From an uncultured Clostridia bacterium (GTDB lineage: Bacteria; Bacillota; Clostridia; TANB77; CAG-508), in contig CAKPNF010000015.1 in assembly GCA_934168305.1 (NCBI GenBank), forward strand, positions 1-30,568: a stretch of DNA of 30,568 bases, in the 5' to 3' direction. The notes beneath the pieces were generated by a model. That model did not search any database and was not told the DNA's origin. It saw only the letters and a list, made by a program, of their open reading frames with translations. Of this stretch, positions 24,455 through 30,568 are shown piece by piece (position 1 is the first letter of the stretch; the number at the start of each line of letters is the position of its first letter). Made by a program: the position numbers and the translations under genes.

Positions 24455-24572
24455 TGAGACAGTTGGGACAGTCCAATTTTGTCTCATAAAATATAATAGA
24501 TTATGTCGAATAATGTAAAAAACAAATTTCGACAAATTTATGAGACAAAATTGGACTGTCCCAACTGTCTCA
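24455..24572. repeat. 118-bp palindromic element between spoVAC and spoVAD (36-bp perfect arms)
   Basis: The arms 24455-24490 and 24537-24572 are perfect inverted repeats of 36 bp, with outer ends TGAGACAGTTGGGACAGTCC and its complement. The 46-base centre contains a smaller pair, TGTCGAA (24504-24510) and TTCGACA (24528-24534). The element ends one base from the spoVAC stop codon and touches the spoVAD ribosome site. Size and symmetry suggest a MITE-like insertion or an intercistronic hairpin. Confidence 0.85.
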
Positions 24573-24573
24573 T

Positions 24574-25038
24574 TTAAACTAAAGTCATACTTTGAGTATT
24601 AAATATTAAATAAACAATACCAACAATAATTGATGCAGATATACCAAAAACTAAAACAGGACCTGCAACTGTAAACATTTTTCCACCAACACCCATAACA
24701 TAACCTTCAGATTTGTATTCCATAGCAGGTGAAACAATAGAGTTTGCAAAACCAGTTATTGGAATTAAAGAACCAGCACCTGCAAATTTCCCTATTTTGT
24801 TGAATATATTAAGTCCTGTCAAAAATGCAGCAATTCCAATTAAAATTATTGATACAATTGTGCCTGATAAAGTCTGGTCAAATCCTCTTTCCTTGCATAT
24901 ATTAATAATGATTTGACCAATTGAACAAATTAATCCACCAACCCAAAATGCGTTAAAACAATTCTTCCATATTGGTGAATTAGGTGATTTTTTATCTACG
25001 TATTCTTGATATGTTTGTTTTGTTTCAATAGGGTTCAT
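24574..25038 (-). CDS. spoVAC: Stage V sporulation protein AC
   Basis: A 154-residue multi-helix membrane protein. Recognisable parts are FNAFWVGGLICSIGQIII, FDQTLSGTIVSIILIGI, KIGKFAGAGSLIPITGFANS, MEYKSEGYVMGVGGKMF and a last helix GPVLVFGISASIIVGIVY. SpoVAC is regarded as the mechanosensitive part of the Ca-dipicolinate channel of spores. Its ATG overlaps the stop of the dodecin gene (TAATG), so the two are translationally coupled, with aaagga as ribosome site. The palindromic element begins right after its stop codon. Confidence 0.93.
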   Translation of the reverse strand: MNPIETKQTYQEYVDKKSPNSPIWKNCFNAFWVGGLICSIGQIIINICKERGFDQTLSGTIVSIILIGIAAFLTGLNIFNKIGKFAGAGSLIPITGFANSIVSPAMEYKSEGYVMGVGGKMFTVAGPVLVFGISASIIVGIVYLIFNTQSMTLV

Positions 25039-25259
25039 TATTTATCATCCTTTCTATTTAAATCTATTATAAAAGTTAAATCCAAATCTACAAAATATTC
25101 AGAAATTTTATTTCCATCAATTTTAGCTCTTTGTTCTAAAACTTTTACATCTGATAGATAATCTATACTTTTAGAAGCTTCTTCTATGGTTTTCACAATT
25201 GCATCTTTCCAAGATGTTGTAGAAGAGCCAGTTAGTATTAAATGTTTTTCTATATCCAT
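25038..25259 (-). CDS. Dodecin-family protein, first gene of the spoVA operon
   Basis: The product has 73 residues from ATG at 25259, which follows ggaggt by 6 bases; the longer open frame to 25418 has no ribosome site and encodes non-protein-like sequence. The pattern LTGSSTTSWKDAIVKTIEEASKSI, then VKVLEQRAKI and EYFVDLDLTFII, matches dodecins. These are small beta-alpha-beta-beta proteins that assemble into hollow dodecamers binding flavin (or CoA). The overlap with spoVAC (TAATG) puts it in the spore channel operon, an unusual partner. I saw no convincing sigma-G promoter upstream, but the 170-base region shared with rsmB is extremely AT-rich. Confidence 0.8.
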   Translation of the reverse strand: MDIEKHLILTGSSTTSWKDAIVKTIEEASKSIDYLSDVKVLEQRAKIDGNKISEYFVDLDLTFIIDLNRKDDK

Positions 25260-25431
25260 ATTAAACCTCCAATAAATATTTAAAAATATTTTTTCCGTTT
25301 TTAAAAAAAATATACAAAATATAGAAATTTTATAAAAATTAATATATAATTTTAAAAAATGTTCAAAAAGGACCGATTTTCTAAATAAAAAAATTGAAAG
25401 GGCAATTTTTTGACACATAGGAGGAATAAAT

Positions 25432-26742
25432 ATGATAGATAAAACAAGAGAATTAGCATTAAAAATATTATATAAAATTGATAAAGAACAAGCTTATTCA
25501 AATATAGTATTGAATGAAGAAATAAAACAAAACAGACAAAATTTGAATGAAAAAGATATTGGACTAATTTCAGAAATTGTATATGGAGTAACAACGTGGA
25601 GATTGACATTAGATGAAATAATAAAGAAATATTCAAAAATAAAATTAAAAAAAATATCACCATGGATTTTAAATATTTTAAGAATGGGAATTTATCAAAT
25701 AATATTTTTAGATAAAATTCCAAAATCAGCAGCTGTAAATGAAAGTGTAAACCTTGCAAAAAGATATGGACATGCTTCTAGTTCGAATTTTGTAAATGCT
25801 ATTTTAAGAAAAGTTGAAAAAACAGATTTTGAAAAATTATTTCAAATTGAAAATAATATTGAAAGAATTTCTAAAACTACTTCAATGCCAGAATGGATAA
25901 TAAAAGAATTATTGAAGAATAATAACATAGAAGAAGTTGAACAAATATGTAAAAATTCAAATTTAAAACCTCAAGTAACAATTAGAATTAATAAATTAAA
26001 AACAAATAAAGAAGAATTAATGGCAAAATTAAAGAAACAAAATATTGAATGTGAAGATATAAATGTAAATGAAAAATTAACAGAAGATTTTTTAATTATA
26101 AATAAGATAAAAAATATTGAAAATTTAGATTTATTTAAAAATGGATATTTTACTGTTCAAGATATTTCAGCGGGATTAACAGCAAAAATATTAAATCCAA
26201 AACCTAATGAAGTTGTGTTAGATGCTTGTTCTGCTCCAGGAGGAAAAACAACATATATGGCCGAGTTGATGAAAAATAAAGGAACAATTGAAGCATGGGA
26301 TATTCATCAACATAGAACTAAATTGGTAGAACAAAATGCCAAAAGATTAGGAATAAATATTATAAAAACACAGGTAAAAGATGCTAGCATATACGATGAA
26401 AATCTAAACGAAAAGTTTGATAAAATTTTATTAGATGTGCCTTGTCTTGGAATAGGAGTAATTAAAAGAAAACCCGATATTAAGTGGCAGAGAAAAATAG
26501 AAGATATAGAAGAAATTACAAAGATACAAAAATTAATTTTAGAAAAATGCTCTAAATATTTAAAACATGGAGGAGAATTAGTGTACTCAACTTGTAGTAT
26601 ATTGAAGGAAGAAAATGAAAATATTATTTCTGAATTTTTGAAAGAAAATAAAAATTTTGATATAGCTCAAAATACTAGTATAAACATTATTCCAGATAAA
26701 AATATGGATGGATTTTTTATATGTAAATTACTGAAAAAATAA
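25432..26742 (+). CDS. rsmB: 16S rRNA (cytosine967-C5) methyltransferase
   Basis: In this 436-residue protein, residues 1-140 are a NusB-like RNA-binding domain (TRELALKILYKIDKEQAYS, RMGIYQIIFLDKIPKSAAVN) and the rest is the SAM-dependent m5C methyltransferase. The SAM motif is LDACSAPGGKTTYMAELM. Cys338 in DVPCLG (motif IV) and Cys388 in YSTCSI (motif VI, nucleophile) are present. It methylates C967 (E. coli numbering) of 16S rRNA in the small-subunit decoding area. The ribosome site taggagg precedes ATG. It is divergent from the dodecin-spoVA operon. The pilus regulatory repeats start 5 bases after its stop codon. Confidence 0.94.
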   Translation: MIDKTRELALKILYKIDKEQAYSNIVLNEEIKQNRQNLNEKDIGLISEIVYGVTTWRLTLDEIIKKYSKIKLKKISPWILNILRMGIYQIIFLDKIPKSAAVNESVNLAKRYGHASSSNFVNAILRKVEKTDFEKLFQIENNIERISKTTSMPEWIIKELLKNNNIEEVEQICKNSNLKPQVTIRINKLKTNKEELMAKLKKQNIECEDINVNEKLTEDFLIINKIKNIENLDLFKNGYFTVQDISAGLTAKILNPKPNEVVLDACSAPGGKTTYMAELMKNKGTIEAWDIHQHRTKLVEQNAKRLGINIIKTQVKDASIYDENLNEKFDKILLDVPCLGIGVIKRKPDIKWQRKIEDIEEITKIQKLILEKCSKYLKHGGELVYSTCSILKEENENIISEFLKENKNFDIAQNTSINIIPDKNMDGFFICKLLKK

Positions 26743-26746
26743 AATA

Positions 26747-26790
26747 TTACGAGTATATTACGAAAATATTACATTTATATTATAAATCGA
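26747..26790 (+). promoter_or_regulatory. Four tandem 11-bp repeats upstream of the pilus operon
   Basis: TTACGAGTATA, TTACGAAAATA, TTACATTTATA and the weaker TTATAAATCGA follow one another with an exact 11-base period. The third unit is identical to the middle unit of the array at 17488-17520. The last unit begins 20 bases before the -35. This is a probable direct-repeat binding site for a response regulator that activates the pilus genes. Confidence 0.65.
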
Positions 26791-26799
26791 CAAAAAGTA

Positions 26800-26827
26800 T
26801 TGACGTTTTGAACAAAAATGATAAAAT
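26800..26827 (+). promoter_or_regulatory. Promoter of the pilus operon
   Basis: TTGACG (26800-26805), a 16-base spacer, TAAAAT (26822-26827), 48 bases before the PilM-PilN start. Confidence 0.6.
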
Positions 26828-26874
26828 AAAAGAGAATTCAGTATATTATAAATTGAAATAAAGAAGGAGAAAAA

Positions 26875-28506
26875 ATGTCAACTTGTCTTGGATTATATAT
26901 AGAAGAAAATATAATTAAATATGCAAAAGTTTCAAGAGAACATGATCAGATGAAAGTAGAGTCATTTGGTGTAAAATTCTATGATAATTTAGATCAAACA
27001 ATAAGAAAAATTATTGAAGAAACTTATAGTTATAAGACCCCAATTAGCATAAATTTATCTGAAGAAATGTATAACTATTTTCAAGTATTTGCTTTATTAA
27101 ATAGAAAAGATTTGCCAAAAGCTATTAAAACTGAATTCGAAGCATATTGTGCAGATAAAAATTATAATGCTAATGTTTTTGAAACAAGATATGCAATAAC
27201 TCCTAATGTGGAATCAAAAGATAAATTAAAAGTAATTCATATTAGTGAAAATAAAATAGAACTTAACAAACAATTACAAAGATTTAGTTCGTATAAATTA
27301 CAAAATGCAACACCTGTATCAATGTCTATATCAGACATATCAGAATTCGATGAAAGAGAAAAATGCATAATAGTTAATATTGAACAAAAAACTATAATAA
27401 CAACAATATTAAATCAAAATATATATGACATTAAAACATTAGATATAGGAAGTAAAGATATACTTGATAAAATAAATATTAAGGAAAATTCATATCAAAA
27501 AGCATATGAAATATGTAAAGAAACAACTATTTATACTTCTGAAGGTAAGGAATTATCAGAAGAAGAAACAAATTATTTAGAAGATATAATGCCAACATTG
27601 TATGATATAGTAGGACAAATAAGAAAAATCTTAAATGAAAATACTGAAAAAATAGAAAAGGTATATATTACAGGAACAGGAGCATTAATAAATAATATAG
27701 ATTTGTATTTTGAAGAATATCTAGAAAATGTAAAATGTGAAATTTTAAAACCAAATTTCATAAAGATATCACCAGAAATAAATATAAAAGATTATGTAGA
27801 AGTTAACTCAGCTATATCTCTAGCTTTAAGTGGACTGGGTGCTGGAATTTCAGGAATGAACTTTAAAAAATCTTCTATAATGGATAAATTACCTGAAATA
27901 CTAACTATGGAAGTCGGAGTAAAGAAAGAGAAAAAAGCTCCAAAAGAAAACAAAAAAATAAAAACAGATTTATTTGCAATGGACTTTAATGTACCATTAG
28001 ATAAAATAGAAAAAGGAATGCTAAGAAGCATAGCAGGTCTACTAATAATATTTATAGTATACAGTGGATTTTCTAGTTTAATAAAAAAACAAATAGATGA
28101 AAAAAACGCAGAAGCACAAGAATCAATAAATAGTACAAATTCACAAATTTCATTAATTAATAAAGATATTCAAAATATACAGAGCAAAACAAGCAAATAT
28201 ACAAGCAAAATTACAAATTTAGAAAAAATTAGTGAAAAGGTTCAAGAAAATAATAAGGTAAAAAAAGCAATACCAATTTTATTAAACAAGTTAATGTATA
28301 TTATGCCAGACGAAGTTCAAATAACTTCTATCAAAAATACAACAGATACTCATATTGAAATTCAAGCACAATCAAAAAGTTATGCTCAGCTAGGATATTT
28401 AACAACAAATTTAAAAGTTTCTGGAGTGCTTAATAATGTTATTTCTACAGCTGGTCAACAACAAAACAATATTATAACTATAAAGATAGAAGGTGATTTG
28501 CCATGA
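26875..28506 (+). CDS. PilM-PilN fusion, type IV pilus inner-membrane platform protein
   Basis: The 543-residue protein combines two pilus assembly components. Residues 1-330 resemble PilM, the actin-like ATPase (CLGLYIEENIIKYAKV, IVNIEQKTIITTIL, VYITGTGALINNIDLYF, SAISLALSGLG). After a charged linker, residues about 384-402 are a membrane helix (MLRSIAGLLIIFIVYSGF). Residues 405-543 form a coiled coil and a small domain (LLNKLMYIMPDEVQITSI) like PilN. PilM is normally a separate cytosolic protein that grips the PilN N-terminus; fusing them fixes their ratio. The ribosome site agaagga precedes ATG. The next gene overlaps the stop by four bases (ATGA). The upstream promoter carries four 11-bp repeats. 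Confidence 0.8.
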   Translation: MSTCLGLYIEENIIKYAKVSREHDQMKVESFGVKFYDNLDQTIRKIIEETYSYKTPISINLSEEMYNYFQVFALLNRKDLPKAIKTEFEAYCADKNYNANVFETRYAITPNVESKDKLKVIHISENKIELNKQLQRFSSYKLQNATPVSMSISDISEFDEREKCIIVNIEQKTIITTILNQNIYDIKTLDIGSKDILDKINIKENSYQKAYEICKETTIYTSEGKELSEEETNYLEDIMPTLYDIVGQIRKILNENTEKIEKVYITGTGALINNIDLYFEEYLENVKCEILKPNFIKISPEINIKDYVEVNSAISLALSGLGAGISGMNFKKSSIMDKLPEILTMEVGVKKEKKAPKENKKIKTDLFAMDFNVPLDKIEKGMLRSIAGLLIIFIVYSGFSSLIKKQIDEKNAEAQESINSTNSQISLINKDIQNIQSKTSKYTSKITNLEKISEKVQENNKVKKAIPILLNKLMYIMPDEVQITSIKNTTDTHIEIQAQSKSYAQLGYLTTNLKVSGVLNNVISTAGQQQNNIITIKIEGDLP

Positions 28507-29273
28507 AGAAATTATTAATAAGTATAATTATAATATTAGTTATTATATTAACAGGAATTACTGTTGTAAATGGAATAGAAATAGGAAAAATTAAAATTCT
28601 AGGAATTAGTGAAATTAAAAGTAGTAATGATGAATTAGACAATAAAATTAAGAATGCTACAAAATTAGCTAGTACAGATTATCAAAAAAAATTAAATGAA
28701 TTAGACAAAAATATAAAAGAATTTGAAAAAACGAAAACAAATTATGAAGATATGATTAGTGTAAGCACAGATAGCGAAGTACAAGCAGCAAACCAATATG
28801 GCGTATATGAAATAGGTATGCTTTGGATAAAATTAGGAAATCATGCTAAAAGCGAAGGTGTAAAAATGGATGTGTCTGCAAAAGATTTAACCGCAATAGA
28901 CACAAATACTACAATAGAATCTGATAAAAAATATAATTGTAATTTATATTTTACAGCAACAGGAACTTATGCTGGAATAGCTGGATTTATAGAAGATATA
29001 GAAGATGATTCAAAACTTGGATTCAGAATAGATGATTTTCAAATTACAGCATCTTCAGAAGGTATAAATACTTTACAAGCAACTTTTACATGTAAAGATA
29101 TAATAATAAGAGGTGTATCAATGAATTCATCAACAGATACAGCAGATACTAAAAATACAAATACAACAGATAAAGAAACAACAAATAGCAATAGTACAAC
29201 AGATAAAGAAACAACAAATAGCAATAGTACAACAGATAACACAACTACAAATGGCAATAATACAACAAAATAA
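28503..29273 (+). CDS. PilO-like pilus assembly protein with Thr/Asn/Ser-rich tail
   Basis: In this 256-residue protein, residues 4-25 form a membrane anchor and residues about 40-85 a coiled coil. A globular part follows (YTAGIAGFIEDIEDDSKLGFRI-like strand-helix pattern, about residues 155-200) that fits the PilO ferredoxin-like domain. The order PilM-PilN-PilO supports this call better than the sequence alone. The tail contains TTDKETTNSNS twice, from an exact 33-bp tandem duplication. Its start overlaps the preceding stop codon (ATGA), so translation is coupled. Confidence 0.65.
   Translation: MKKLLISIIIILVIILTGITVVNGIEIGKIKILGISEIKSSNDELDNKIKNATKLASTDYQKKLNELDKNIKEFEKTKTNYEDMISVSTDSEVQAANQYGVYEIGMLWIKLGNHAKSEGVKMDVSAKDLTAIDTNTTIESDKKYNCNLYFTATGTYAGIAGFIEDIEDDSKLGFRIDDFQITASSEGINTLQATFTCKDIIIRGVSMNSSTDTADTKNTNTTDKETTNSNSTTDKETTNSNSTTDNTTTNGNNTTK
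29163..29239 (+). repeat. 33-bp tandem repeat in the PilO tail (2 exact units plus 11 bases)
   Basis: Units 29163-29195 and 29196-29228 are identical, with a third partial unit to 29239. Each adds the 11 residues TTDKETTNSNS in frame. Such an array can vary in copy number by slippage without breaking the gene. Confidence 0.85.
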
Positions 29274-29299
29274 ATTTATAAAAATGAAAGGGGTAGAAA

Positions 29300-29731
29300 A
29301 TGACAAAAAACATTATAAAAGAAATAATAATAATTTTATTATTAACATTAGCTATTATATTAGTTTTGGGAGTGCTACTTTATGAATATGTGCCAATGAA
29401 CAAAATAATACCTGAAAAAGTTTCCTATACTACTCCTGAACAAGTAAAAACAGAATTAGATGCTGATGTAAGCGAAAGTGATGAAGAATTATATATCGAT
29501 TATCATATTGATTCAACACAATTGAATAATTATAAAAAAATACAAGAGTATGTTCCAGGCAAAAAAAATCCATTTGAATCATTAGAAAATAATTCTAATA
29601 CAACAACAGAAGGAACAACTAGTACCACACAAAACGGTACACAAAATAGTGGAGATAAGACATCTTCTGGAACAACAAATACTGTAACAGATGAAAATAC
29701 AGGATATCTTCCTGATAAAGGAACAAAATAA
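29300..29731 (+). CDS. Small membrane-anchored pilus protein, PilP-like
   Basis: A 143-residue protein with one membrane helix (residues about 6-28), a short acidic region, and YVPGKKNPFESL at about residues 84-95. That motif resembles the Y-x-P-x-(G)-(R/K)-(R/K)-(D/N)-P-F motif of PilP, the lipoprotein that binds PilN-PilO in Gram-negatives. The rest is a Thr/Ser/Asn/Gly-rich tail like that of the preceding protein. The position after PilO supports PilP, but the match is short and the family is usually larger. The ribosome site aaagggg precedes ATG. Confidence 0.45.
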   Translation: MTKNIIKEIIIILLLTLAIILVLGVLLYEYVPMNKIIPEKVSYTTPEQVKTELDADVSESDEELYIDYHIDSTQLNNYKKIQEYVPGKKNPFESLENNSNTTTEGTTSTTQNGTQNSGDKTSSGTTNTVTDENTGYLPDKGTK

Positions 29732-29817
29732 TATTAAAGTAGTTATTAACATTATATTTATTTTTATAAATATAGTATATATATATTATATCAAAAGACA
29801 AAGGGGGGAAATTTACA

Positions 29818-30051
29818 ATGAAAAAACAAAACGGTATTACATTAGTTGCTTTAGTTATAACAATAATTATATTATTAATATTAGCTGGTATAACAATAGC
29901 TTCATTATCAAATACAGGTTTATTTGGACAAGCAAATAGAGCAAAAGAAGAAACAGCAAACAAAACATTAGAAGAAAACAGAACTCTAAATGAATATGCA
30001 AATTATATTCAAAACTATTCACCAGCAACAACAACAACAACAGGAGAATAG
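29818..30051 (+). CDS. Short type IV pilin/pseudopilin
   Basis: The 77-residue product starts MKKQNG, then ITLVALVITIIILLILAGITI: a prepilin leader cut after Gly6 and the hydrophobic helix that packs in the pilus core. Position +5 is Ala instead of the usual Glu. The remaining 45 residues are a helix (NRAKEETANKTLEENRTL) and a Thr-rich end, with no globular domain. The strong ribosome site aaagggggg suggests high expression. It lies directly upstream of a perfect 15-bp hairpin and the prepilin peptidase, which fits a major pilin. The large pilin-like protein at 14643 has the same N-terminal segment. Confidence 0.75.
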   Translation: MKKQNGITLVALVITIIILLILAGITIASLSNTGLFGQANRAKEETANKTLEENRTLNEYANYIQNYSPATTTTTGE

Positions 30052-30070
30052 TAAAAATATAAATAATAAA

Positions 30071-30102
30071 TTAATAGGCATATACTTGTATATGCCTATT
30101 AA
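30071..30102 (+). terminator. Perfect 15-bp hairpin after the short pilin gene
   Basis: TTAATAGGCATATAC (30071-30085) pairs fully with GTATATGCCTATTAA (30088-30102). No T run follows, so it more likely stabilises the upstream pilin mRNA or partly terminates before the peptidase gene than ends the operon. Confidence 0.6.
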
Positions 30103-30124
30103 TAAAATAAAAAAGGAATAGAAA

Positions 30125-30568
30125 ATGAATACGATATTTTATATAATAATTTTTATTATGGGAATAACCTTTGGAAGTTTTTATACTCTAGCAGTATATA
30201 GAATACCAAAAGGTGAAGACATAACTCATACACATTCTTATTGCCCAAATTGTAATCATAAATTAAGTTTTATCGACTTAATACCTATATTTAGCTACAT
30301 ATTTTTAATGGGAAAATGTAGATATTGCAAACAAAAAATAAGACCAAGATATTTAATACTTGAAACAATATCAGGATTATTCTTTGTAATGATTGCGTAC
30401 TTAATGGGATTAAGCATTTATAATTTAGAAACAATAAAAATAATAGAATACATATTTTTTGTTCTATATTTTACATTTATTATATTAATGGCAGGAATTG
30501 ATAAAGAAAATAGAACAATTAATAAACCAGTATTAATGTATGGAGTAATAATTTCAATTATGTATATA
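30125..30568 (+). CDS. Prepilin peptidase (type A24), truncated by the window end
   Basis: Open from ATG 30125 (ribosome site aaaagga) to the last base, 148 codons without a stop. The N-terminus GITFGSFYTLAVYRIP is the family start. Four cysteines in YCPNCNHKL and CRYCKQKI form the zinc-binding loop, and LETISGLFF is the next helix. The first catalytic aspartate is probably in LMAGIDKENRTIN; the second (GxGD) lies beyond the window. The enzyme cleaves prepilin leaders and methylates the new N-terminus in the cytoplasmic membrane. Its substrates should include the two pilins in this window. Confidence 0.9.
   Translation, partial: MNTIFYIIIFIMGITFGSFYTLAVYRIPKGEDITHTHSYCPNCNHKLSFIDLIPIFSYIFLMGKCRYCKQKIRPRYLILETISGLFFVMIAYLMGLSIYNLETIKIIEYIFFVLYFTFIILMAGIDKENRTINKPVLMYGVIISIMYI

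Noticed and set aside
24504..24534. TGTCGAA and TTCGACA as Spo0A boxes
   Set aside because: They lie in the loop of the palindrome, inside an operon downstream of the presumed promoter, and form an inverted pair that is explained by the element's symmetry.
25260..25431. Sigma-G promoter before the dodecin-spoVA operon
   Set aside because: TGAACA is present on the minus strand, but no CATACTA-like -10 was found at the correct spacing in this AT-rich stretch.

Overview
The window is a chromosomal stretch from a very AT-rich, spore-forming low-GC Gram-positive, most likely an uncultured member of the Clostridia. The evidence is a spoVAC-spoVAD-spoVAE cluster, a spoIIM-xerD pair next to an endonuclease Q (YqxK-type) gene, infC-rpmI-rplT, TmcAL, RbgA and Mini-RNase III, together with a type IV pilus operon of the clostridial kind. 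No species name can be given from sequence alone.

Layout. (1) 1-6550 is a patchwork of accessory and broken genes: an alpha/beta-hydrolase tail, a Nudix hydrolase, a DinD protein with an internal deletion fused to a GNAT acetyltransferase, an N-terminally truncated gatA, an apparently intact NagZ-like glycosidase, a gatB with a stop, an internal deletion and a frameshift, and the tail of a large mobile-element helicase apparently joined to the tail of a large serine recombinase. Three copies of the 5' end of rbgA (631, 2040, 6554) punctuate this patchwork; only the last continues into a full rbgA. This looks like repeated integration and decay of elements at the start of rbgA. (2) 6554-8836 holds rbgA (50S assembly GTPase), mrnC (23S maturation) and an unclassified HExxH protein. 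(3) 8837-12014 holds tRNA-Glu, a yybP-ykoY-type manganese riboswitch and a P-type Ca/Mn ATPase with its own terminator. (4) 12061-15635 holds an alpha-glucan phosphorylase followed closely by a large pilin-like surface protein. (5) 15681-18453 holds tmcAL on the minus strand, then rnhA and a degenerate HD-GYP-like protein. (6) 18515-21396 holds the endonuclease Q gene, spoIIM and xerD. In the first two of these, three single-base insertions, each an extra C in front of a GGA glycine codon, break the frame. (7) 21450-22962 is the infC-rpmI-rplT operon, with a promoter, an attenuator-type leader and an ATA start for infC. (8) 23010-25259, minus strand, is a dodecin-spoVAC-spoVAD-spoVAE operon interrupted by a 36-bp-arm palindrome between spoVAC and spoVAD. 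(9) 25432-26742 is rsmB. (10) 26875 to the end is a type IV pilus operon: a PilM-PilN fusion, PilO-like, PilP-like, a short pilin, and the start of the prepilin peptidase.

Links between regions. Tandem 11-bp repeats of the form TTAC-N4-ATA lie just upstream of the promoter of the pilus operon (four units) and of the degenerate HD-GYP gene (three units). This suggests one DNA-binding regulator controls both, and that the HD-GYP-like protein may act in pilus or c-di-GMP related control. The two pilins share an unusual N-terminal segment (ITLVAL) that lacks the usual Glu5.
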